Assembly (NCBI GenBank): GCA_947441745.1
Contig: CANEUJ010000070.1
Span: forward strand, 1 to 8,126
Length of the DNA stretch: 8,126 bases
Direction of reading: 5' to 3'
DNA from: Neisseriaceae bacterium
Lineage (GTDB): Bacteria; Pseudomonadota; Gammaproteobacteria; Burkholderiales; UBA11063
The translations under genes and the position numbers were made by a program. Below the pieces are notes generated by a model. That model saw nothing but the letters and a program-made list of their open reading frames with translations. It made no database searches and was not told where the DNA came from. Positions 1 through 5,436 of this stretch are shown here, in pieces (positions within the stretch are counted from its first letter, which is position 1; each line of letters begins with the position of its first letter).

Positions 1-10
1 CTTCCGATCT
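1..10. other. Probable Illumina adapter remnant at contig end
   Basis: The first ten bases, CTTCCGATCT, are identical to the last ten bases of the common Illumina TruSeq adapter. They sit exactly at the sequence end, where untrimmed adapter is expected. The serC reading frame happens to stay open through them (Phe-Arg-Ser), but those residues do not resemble the SerC segment before the GH motif. I infer that genuine genomic sequence begins at about base 11. A chance match is possible but unlikely at this position. Confidence 0.8.
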
Positions 11-139
11 GATCTTAAATATCTAGCAGGCCATGCATTAGTTGGTGGGGCAAGAGCTAGCATGTATAATGCTATGCCTGAATCTGGTGTTGATAAACTA
101 GTTGGTTTCATGAAACACTTTGCTTCAAAGTATGCTTAA
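11..139 (+). CDS. serC: Phosphoserine aminotransferase, C-terminal fragment
   Basis: These are the last 42 codons and the TAA stop of SerC, the PLP-dependent cytosolic enzyme that converts 3-phosphohydroxypyruvate plus glutamate to phosphoserine plus 2-oxoglutarate in serine synthesis; in many bacteria it also acts in PLP synthesis. The fragment reads AGHALVGGARASMYNAMP and then a helix ending FMKHFASKYA. It aligns with the E. coli C-terminus, which has GHRVVGGMRASIYNAMP. The Arg matching E. coli Arg335 (in ARAS) is present. The Arg of the GHR motif (E. coli Arg329, part of the phosphate-binding site) is Ala here. The gene is cut by the contig end, not visibly broken. Only 2 bases separate its stop from the next start, so the two are probably co-transcribed. 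Confidence 0.9.
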   Translation, partial: DLKYLAGHALVGGARASMYNAMPESGVDKLVGFMKHFASKYA

Positions 140-141
140 AA

Positions 142-3009
142 ATGGAATCTGTAAATTTTAGGACAAATAGTTTAATCCAATTATTCAAAGATACCATTAC
201 TAAAAATGGCTTTATAGGTGATTTTTATACTGATTATCCTAATCGCTTAATAAATGCAACTGATAACAGTATTTATGAGTTATTACCAGAAGCTGTAATA
301 CAGCCATCAAATGCTTACGATGTTGAACTTATTATCAACACTTCAAATCAAGAACCATTTAAAAATCTAAAATTTACCCCACGAGGTGGTGGTACTGGTA
401 CTAATGGACAGTCGTTATCCGATAAAATAATCATTGATTTTAGTCGTTATATGACACGTATTATTGATTTTAATTTAGATCAAATGACGGTAATGGTTGA
501 ACCAGGGATAATTCTTAGTGATCTAAATAGATTTTTAGTCAAGCATGGAGTATTTTTTGCTCCAGATGTGTCAACTGCCAACAGAGCAACCATAGGTGGA
601 ATGATTGCAACAGATGCTGCTGGCAAAGGTTCATTTATTTATGGTAAGACTTCAGATCATATCGTTAGTTTGGATCTTGTTCTTGCTAGTGGTAATAAAA
701 TCAGTACTTCGAGTGTTCATAGACAAGAGCTATCATCTGAAAATAGTAATACCAAATTATATAAAGAAATAATTAGCTTTCTTGACCCCGTACAAAACGA
801 GATAGCCACCCGATTTCCACCACTCAAGCGCCAACTCTCTGGTTATAATATCAGTCAGTGTTATAAAGGTGATTATTTTGATCTTAGTCGTTTAATTTGT
901 GGGTCAGAAGGCACTTTGGGATTAGTTACTTCAGCTACTCTTAAATTATTACCCATACCTAAACATAAGATCTTAGTTGTAATTCATTATGATAGCTTTA
1001 TTGAAGCATTAAAAGATGCTGAGTTTTTAGCTAATTACCACCCATTAGCAATTGAAGCAGTTGACGAAAAAGTACAAAAAAGTGCTATGAGCCTTCCAAA
1101 TTGGTCAATATTAGCTAAAATGTTAAACTCGGTAGATAAAAACTATGTGTCTAATTTTATGGAGCTGGTAGATGATGATAAAGAATCATTGGATGAAAGA
1201 ATTAACAATCTCAAACTTGATTTAGATAATAAAAATGCTAATTATGTAGTTATTACTGAACCATTACAGATTACTCAGTTATGGTCAATTCGCTCTTTGG
1301 CAGTGGGTTTAGCAGGGAAAATTTCAGGTATACAAAAACCTGTTGCATTCGTAGAAGATGCTATTGTACCACCTGAACATTTAGCAAATTTTGTAGCTGA
1401 TTTACAAACTATGCTAGCACAAAAAAACCTGAGCTATGCAATGTATGGGCATGTTGATGTTGGGTGTATTCATGTAAGACCCGCACTTGATATGCAAAAT
1501 GAAGCAGATAGGGAGCAAATTCGCCCAATTACTGAGAGTGTAATTACTTTACTTAAAAAATACAATGGTATCTTATGGGGCGAGCACGGTAAGGGCTTTA
1601 GAGGTGAGTTTGTACCAGAAGTATTTGGCCCCATCTTATACCCAATATTATGTAAAATAAAAGCTTTATTTGATCCAAATAACAAATTAAACCCAGGTAA
1701 GTTAGCATCTATTGATAGTTCCCATAAACTAACCAAGATTCATGAAGTTCCTATGCGCGGTAATTTTGATGAGCTTATACCTTTATTAGAGCAACAGCAA
1801 TATACTGGTGCTATGTTATGTAATGGGAATGCTGCTTGTTTTAATAAGGAGCCTACAAATGTAATGTGCCCATCATATAAAATAACTAAGGATAGAATTC
1901 ATTCACCTAAAGGTAGGGCAATGCTTGTTAAAGAATGGTTACGCGAAAAGTCAGCTCCTAAAGGTGTCGAAGTTGCCAAAATGGCATTTGATGCTATGAA
2001 TGGTTGCCTTGGTTGTAAAGGATGTGCTGGTAAATGTCCAACAGGTGTTAGTATCCCTGATTTACGTAGCAAGTTTTTGGATACTTATCATACTGAATAT
2101 AAAAAACGTACTATTTCTGAATATCTAAGTTGTTATATAGAGCATTTATTACCCTATATTGCCAAATTCCCAAGAATATGGAATTTCAGCATTCGTAATC
2201 ATTTAATTCCGAGTTTCGGAATGAGTAATTTACCTATATTTAGTTCAAATACACCATTACTTAAAAAACTAAAACAACAAAATATAGCAATATATAGTGA
2301 TGCCACTCAAATAGCCAGCTTTTCTGATAATCCAGTTGTTATTTATGCCGATGTTTTTACAGGTTTATTAGAGCAAAAAGTACTGTTTGCATTTATTGAT
2401 ACGATAAAAAAACTTCATATGACGCCTTATGTGATTAACCCAACTCCAAGTGGCAAGGCGTTAATAGTGGGGGGGATGATAGCTAAATTTAAAATTACTC
2501 ACCAAAATTTGAGGAAATTATTTGCTCCAGTTATGGATAAAAATATCCCAATAGTAAGTCTTGAAAACACTGTCGCTTTAATGTTTAGAGATGAAGTTAA
2601 TAAATTCGCTGAACCTCTTAATGGTAAAATCTTAACCATAGCTGAGTTTTTATCTCAAAATATAGATAAACTATCAGAGCTTAAAATTAGTAATAACTAT
2701 GTACTACTTCCTCACTGTACTGAACAGGCTATTCATCCAGGGGAGGCGATACTTTGGACTACTGTTTTTGCCAAAATTGGTAGTTCTCTTCAGGTTAAAA
2801 ATCTTGGTTGTTGTGGAATGGCAGGTACTTATGGGCATCAAAAAGAGCATCAGCTAAATTCGGAAGGATTATTTGGCATGAACTGGAAGTTACATATAGC
2901 TGATAATGTATTGGCAACTGGTTTTTCGTGTCGCTGTCAAAGTAAACGATTTACCGATACTATATTACCACATCCCATAGAGATCCTTTCTAGAGCAACT
3001 AAATCTTAA
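142..3009 (+). CDS. ydiJ: YdiJ-family FAD/Fe-S dehydrogenase, likely D-2-hydroxyglutarate dehydrogenase
   Basis: This 955-residue protein fuses a GlcD-like FAD oxidase half to a GlcF/GlpC-like iron-sulfur half, the YdiJ architecture (E. coli YdiJ is about 1018 residues). The FAD domain covers roughly residues 48-272, with PRGGGTGTNG at 80-89 and CGSEGTLG at 253-260. The substrate domain has the metal-site pattern of the D-2-hydroxyacid dehydrogenase branch: His437 and His444 (GHVDVGCIH) and Glu481-His482 (WGEHGKG). The Fe-S part has Cys560, Cys566 and Cys576-Pro, then a classical CxxCxxCxxxCP at Cys622, 625, 628 and 632. A C-terminal CCG-type region follows with HCTE at 858-861, GCCGMAG at 889-895 and SCRCQ at 929-933. 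The N-terminus, with DNSIYELLPEAV at 41-52, matches YdiJ and supports the start, although no strong Shine-Dalgarno is visible, so coupling to serC is likely. YdiJ proteins have been reported to oxidise D-2-hydroxyglutarate to 2-oxoglutarate; that substrate here rests on family and on the serC neighbour. Glycolate or D-lactate oxidation is the alternative. Confidence 0.88.
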   Translation: MESVNFRTNSLIQLFKDTITKNGFIGDFYTDYPNRLINATDNSIYELLPEAVIQPSNAYDVELIINTSNQEPFKNLKFTPRGGGTGTNGQSLSDKIIIDFSRYMTRIIDFNLDQMTVMVEPGIILSDLNRFLVKHGVFFAPDVSTANRATIGGMIATDAAGKGSFIYGKTSDHIVSLDLVLASGNKISTSSVHRQELSSENSNTKLYKEIISFLDPVQNEIATRFPPLKRQLSGYNISQCYKGDYFDLSRLICGSEGTLGLVTSATLKLLPIPKHKILVVIHYDSFIEALKDAEFLANYHPLAIEAVDEKVQKSAMSLPNWSILAKMLNSVDKNYVSNFMELVDDDKESLDERINNLKLDLDNKNANYVVITEPLQITQLWSIRSLAVGLAGKISGIQKPVAFVEDAIVPPEHLANFVADLQTMLAQKNLSYAMYGHVDVGCIHVRPALDMQNEADREQIRPITESVITLLKKYNGILWGEHGKGFRGEFVPEVFGPILYPILCKIKALFDPNNKLNPGKLASIDSSHKLTKIHEVPMRGNFDELIPLLEQQQYTGAMLCNGNAACFNKEPTNVMCPSYKITKDRIHSPKGRAMLVKEWLREKSAPKGVEVAKMAFDAMNGCLGCKGCAGKCPTGVSIPDLRSKFLDTYHTEYKKRTISEYLSCYIEHLLPYIAKFPRIWNFSIRNHLIPSFGMSNLPIFSSNTPLLKKLKQQNIAIYSDATQIASFSDNPVVIYADVFTGLLEQKVLFAFIDTIKKLHMTPYVINPTPSGKALIVGGMIAKFKITHQNLRKLFAPVMDKNIPIVSLENTVALMFRDEVNKFAEPLNGKILTIAEFLSQNIDKLSELKISNNYVLLPHCTEQAIHPGEAILWTTVFAKIGSSLQVKNLGCCGMAGTYGHQKEHQLNSEGLFGMNWKLHIADNVLATGFSCRCQSKRFTDTILPHPIEILSRATKS

Positions 3010-3690
3010 CTATGTTTGATTTTTTGAGTTATTTCTAGAGCCAAAGATTTTACTGCCAATTCTAATCATGGTTGAGCCATTTTTAATGGCCAACTCATAA
3101 TCATTTGACATACCCATTGATATGGTATCAACATCAAATCCATCACGGGTTAGTTGCTTGTACGTATTGACTAATTTTTGGAATTGTTTTTCTATTAGCA
3201 AGGTATCGCTAGTATCAGATGCTATTCCCATTAGGCCATGAAATTGAAGGTTGTTAGTTGTTTTAATTAAGTTTGCTAACTCAATTAATTCATTATAAGT
3301 CTTTATTCCATGGCGTGAGGGTTCATTACTTATATTGACTTCTAACAAGATATTTAATTTAGGAAGATTTGTAGGGCGATATTTTGCTAATTTAATTATT
3401 TGCTTAGCAGTTGAGATGCTATGTACCCAATGTGCACTTGTTGCTATTAATTTTATTTTATTACTTTGAATATTTCCAATAAAATGCCACACTATATCTA
3501 AATCTTCTAATTCATTGCTCTTTTGGCTAAACTCCTGTGCGTAGTTTTCACCAAAATCACGCTGTCCAAGATCATATAGCTCTCTAATAGCATTTATGCC
3601 AAATGTTTTACTTACCGCAATGAGAGTTATATCTCCATGTGATAAAATTGTTCTTAAAACAGCTAAGTAATTTTGTTGTAGGTTTTGCAT
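3010..3690 (-). CDS. yggS: PLP-binding homeostasis protein, YggS/PLPBP family
   Basis: This 226-residue protein is close to the usual length (E. coli YggS is 234). Members fold as an alanine-racemase-like TIM barrel, bind PLP without known catalysis, and buffer the free cofactor in the cytoplasm. The PLP lysine is Lys28 in IAVSKT (25-29 is AVSKT). Other family signatures are FGENY at 46-50, WHFIGNIQSNK at 68-78, GLMGIA at 152-157, SMGMSNDYELAI at 191-202 and the phosphate-binding end GSTMIRIGSKIFGSR at 205-219. The ATG at 3690 gives an N-terminus consistent with the family, a little shorter than E. coli; the ribosome site is weak (AAAGAA). Its stop abuts the stop of the convergent ydiJ with no intervening base. 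It is divergent from the PAP2 gene and appears monocistronic. In several bacteria yggS sits beside pilT or proC; neither is here. Confidence 0.93.
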   Translation of the reverse strand: MQNLQQNYLAVLRTILSHGDITLIAVSKTFGINAIRELYDLGQRDFGENYAQEFSQKSNELEDLDIVWHFIGNIQSNKIKLIATSAHWVHSISTAKQIIKLAKYRPTNLPKLNILLEVNISNEPSRHGIKTYNELIELANLIKTTNNLQFHGLMGIASDTSDTLLIEKQFQKLVNTYKQLTRDGFDVDTISMGMSNDYELAIKNGSTMIRIGSKIFGSRNNSKNQT

Positions 3691-3710
3691 ATTAGTTCTT
3701 TTTATAGTAA

Positions 3711-3739
3711 TTTACATTATGTTATGACTATAGTATAAT
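3711..3739 (+). promoter_or_regulatory. Sigma70-type promoter for the PAP2 phosphatase gene
   Basis: TTTACA at 3711-3716 (5 of 6 against TTGACA) is followed, after exactly 17 bases, by a perfect TATAAT at 3734-3739. Transcription would start near 3746 and leave a leader of about 75 bases before the ATG at 3821. A second perfect TATAAT lies at 3783-3788 within a repeat, but it lacks a good -35 and an extended -10 TG. Called by inspection only. Confidence 0.6.
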
Positions 3740-3788
3740 TCAGTATTGTAGTTAAACGCAAACTGCTTTTTAGTTTCTATAGTATAAT
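3728..3788 (+). repeat. Twelve-base direct repeat CTATAGTATAAT, two copies
   Basis: The same 12 bases occur at 3728-3739 and 3777-3788, with starts 49 bases apart. Each copy contains TATAAT on the plus strand and TATACT on the minus strand. The flanks are not similar, so this is not a long duplication. The copies may be two -10 elements or an operator pair; base composition alone makes such AT-rich repeats less surprising. Confidence 0.5.
3732..3761 (-). promoter_or_regulatory. Possible divergent promoter for yggS
   Basis: On the minus strand, TTGCGT (plus-strand 3756-3761, 3 of 6) is followed after 18 bases by TATACT (3732-3737, 5 of 6). Its -10 shares four base pairs with the plus-strand TATAAT at 3734-3739, so the two polymerases could not occupy both sites at once. 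The leader to the yggS ATG would be about 35 bases. The weak -35 makes this tentative; AT-rich DNA gives other -10-like hexamers nearby. Confidence 0.4.
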
Positions 3789-3808
3789 AGTAGATGATAT
3801 AATTTTTG

Positions 3809-3813
3809 AAGGA
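3809..3813 (+). promoter_or_regulatory. Shine-Dalgarno AAGGA that decides the PAP2 start
   Basis: AAGGA lies 7 bases before the ATG at 3821, the ideal spacing. The longest open frame could instead begin at TTG 3806, but that codon overlaps the region just before this motif and has no purine-rich site of its own upstream (the preceding bases are AATTT). The ribosome site therefore favours ATG 3821. Confidence 0.8.
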
Positions 3814-3820
3814 TGCTCTT

Positions 3821-4453
3821 ATGAGGTTTTTGTCTAAGTTTCACTCCACTCTAATTTTTACTTTATTTTTAATCCTTGCTCTTGGAATATACCAATCTAA
3901 TACCAATCATAATCTATTTCTAACTATAAACTCATTTCATACTTTATTACCAGTAAAATTCTGGGAATTGATTAATTTAATATCATATCGTAAATATCTT
4001 ATTTTACAAGCTTTACTTCTTGTTATTACTTTTTTATGGAAAAGAGACAAATTACTTAATATAATTATACTTATAATGGCTTATTTTATTGTATTTGCTG
4101 CTCTGAAAACATTTTTTGGTGAAGCTCGTCCTTATATAGTGCTTGATCCTAATAGTTTTTATTGGTTAAATATGTATGAAGATGCTACCAAAAACGCTCA
4201 TCAATCATTTCCATCAGGTCATGTTGGAAATATGGCAGTATTTGCTTTTGCTATAAGTAGCATGTTTTTTGACAAAACAAAATTATTACAGTTTTTAATG
4301 TTGTTATTCGTTCTTATCACTGGTCTAAGTCGTATTTGTACTGGATGGCATTGGCCACTTGATGTTATTGCTAGCGGATTAATTGGCTATTTATTGGTTA
4401 AAATTTGCTTATCAATTAGATTAGGCAGGGCAAATTCAAAAAATAAATACTAA
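3821..4453 (+). CDS. PAP2-family membrane phosphatase
   Basis: This is a 210-residue integral membrane protein of the type 2 phosphatidic acid phosphatase superfamily. All three catalytic motifs are intact: KTFFGEARP (Lys96, Arg103-Pro104), PSGH (131-134) and SRICTGWHWPLD (Ser170-Arg171, His177, Asp181). These match the family pattern Kx6RP, PSGH, SRx5Hx3D. About six hydrophobic segments are visible near residues 9-24, 58-73, 79-95, 135-150, 155-169 and 179-199. This places the active site, as in relatives, at the periplasmic face of the inner membrane. Substrates of the family include undecaprenyl pyrophosphate, phosphatidylglycerol phosphate and lipid A phosphates (PgpB, YbjG, LpxE/LpxF, LpxT); I cannot choose among them, so no symbol is given. 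The ATG is chosen over TTG 3806 because of the well-spaced AAGGA. The gene has its own promoter upstream, and no clear terminator separates it from cyoA. Confidence 0.88.
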   Translation: MRFLSKFHSTLIFTLFLILALGIYQSNTNHNLFLTINSFHTLLPVKFWELINLISYRKYLILQALLLVITFLWKRDKLLNIIILIMAYFIVFAALKTFFGEARPYIVLDPNSFYWLNMYEDATKNAHQSFPSGHVGNMAVFAFAISSMFFDKTKLLQFLMLLFVLITGLSRICTGWHWPLDVIASGLIGYLLVKICLSIRLGRANSKNKY

Positions 4454-4466
4454 TATGAGTGAGTAC

Positions 4467-4494
4467 TTGTGATAAAATTTTGGATTATTATAAT
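4467..4494 (+). promoter_or_regulatory. Sigma70-type promoter of the cyo operon
   Basis: TTGTGA at 4467-4472 (4 of 6) precedes a perfect TATAAT at 4489-4494 with a 16-base spacer. Transcription would start near 4501, giving a leader of about 22 bases before the cyoA ATG. AAAAAGG at 4506-4512, 10 bases from that ATG, is the likely ribosome site. In E. coli the cyo operon is controlled by oxygen (ArcA, Fnr) and carbon source (CRP); I see no full consensus site for any of them here. Confidence 0.6.
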
Positions 4495-4522
4495 ATAAAA
4501 TATCTAAAAAGGCTTTTCTCAG

Positions 4523-5413
4523 ATGAATAAAAAACTAGCCGTCTTATTATCTTTTGGGCTATTACTGCTACTTGGTGGCTGCAATTTACCGATAATAATT
4601 GACTCAAAAGGTACAATTGGTGAGCAAGAAGTGCGTTTAGTTCGCGATGCACTATTATTGATGCTAATTGTGGTTGTACCTGTTATTATTATGACTGTGG
4701 TATTTGCTTGGAAATATAGAGCTTCAAATAAAAGAGCTCATTATGCACCAAACTTTCATCATAGTAATTTAATCGAAGCCGCCGTATGGTTTATTCCAAT
4801 TATGATTATTTTGGTCTTGGCTACTATTACTTGGCGTACTACTCATGAATTAGATCCATACAAACCTCTTGAAGTTTCAAATGCTAACCCGCCAATCATT
4901 ATTGAAGTGGTCGCTCTTGATTGGAAATGGTTGTTTATTTATCCAGAACAAAATATAGCAACAATAAACTTAGTTGAGTTCCCAGTTAATACTCCTGTTA
5001 ATTTCAAGATTACAGCTGAAGGGCCAATGAATGCATTTCAAATACCACAGCTTGGTGGGCAGATTTATGCCATGGCTGGTATGCAAACTAAACTTCATTT
5101 AATAAGTGAAAGTACTGGTGATTATTTTGGACGTGCGGTTAATTTTAGTGGAGCTGGTTTTTCAGGAATGCAGTTTACTGCTCGTGTAGCAACACAGGAA
5201 CAATTTGATCAATGGGTTGCTTCAGTTAAGGACTCACCCGATATTTTAAATAATGATGAATATAAAAAGCTAGTTGAACCAAGTGAAAATAATCCAGTTA
5301 AAACTTATGGAAATGTAGTGCCTCATATTTTTGAAAATATTATTGCTAAATTTATGATGCCAGATATGGATAATCTTGATGAAGACCATAGTAATATGGA
5401 AATGATGAAATAA
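4523..5413 (+). CDS. cyoA: Cytochrome bo3 ubiquinol oxidase subunit II (lipoprotein)
   Basis: Subunit II of the haem-copper quinol oxidase that oxidises ubiquinol and reduces oxygen to water while pumping protons. The 296-residue protein begins with a lipoprotein signal whose lipobox LGGC puts the modified cysteine at Cys20. Two membrane helices follow (about 43-65 and 86-106), then a periplasmic cupredoxin-like domain. FAWKYRASNK at 61-70, DWKWLFIYPEQ at 133-143 and IYAMAGMQT at 181-189 are nearly identical to E. coli CyoA. The Cys/His/Met ligands of the CuA site of cytochrome c oxidases are absent, which marks a quinol oxidase. The tail is shorter than in E. coli (315 residues) but is likewise rich in Met, Asp and His. 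It is the first gene of the operon, 23 bases before cyoB. Confidence 0.96.
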   Translation: MNKKLAVLLSFGLLLLLGGCNLPIIIDSKGTIGEQEVRLVRDALLLMLIVVVPVIIMTVVFAWKYRASNKRAHYAPNFHHSNLIEAAVWFIPIMIILVLATITWRTTHELDPYKPLEVSNANPPIIIEVVALDWKWLFIYPEQNIATINLVEFPVNTPVNFKITAEGPMNAFQIPQLGGQIYAMAGMQTKLHLISESTGDYFGRAVNFSGAGFSGMQFTARVATQEQFDQWVASVKDSPDILNNDEYKKLVEPSENNPVKTYGNVVPHIFENIIAKFMMPDMDNLDEDHSNMEMMK

Positions 5414-5436
5414 ATATAAGTTAGGAAGAGAAAAAT

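Noticed and set aside
1470..1736. Open frame of 88 codons on the minus strand inside ydiJ
   Set aside because: It lies wholly within a well-supported conserved coding region (the metal-site segment of YdiJ), and its translation has no recognisable motif.
142..3009. FAD domain fused to an Fe-S domain, with only three Cys in the first Fe-S motif, as a novel fusion
   Set aside because: Both the fusion and the three-cysteine first motif are normal for the YdiJ family, including E. coli YdiJ.
2987..3041. Direct repeat TTTCTAGAGC at 2987-2996 and 3032-3041 flanking the convergent stops
   Set aside because: Ten bases with a palindromic TCTAGA core, both copies in coding sequence; pairing would need a 39-base loop. 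Likely coincidence.
4467..4484. Possible CRP site (TTGTGA) upstream of cyoA
   Set aside because: Only the left half-site TGTGA is present; no TCACA half follows at the right spacing. It is better read as the -35 element.
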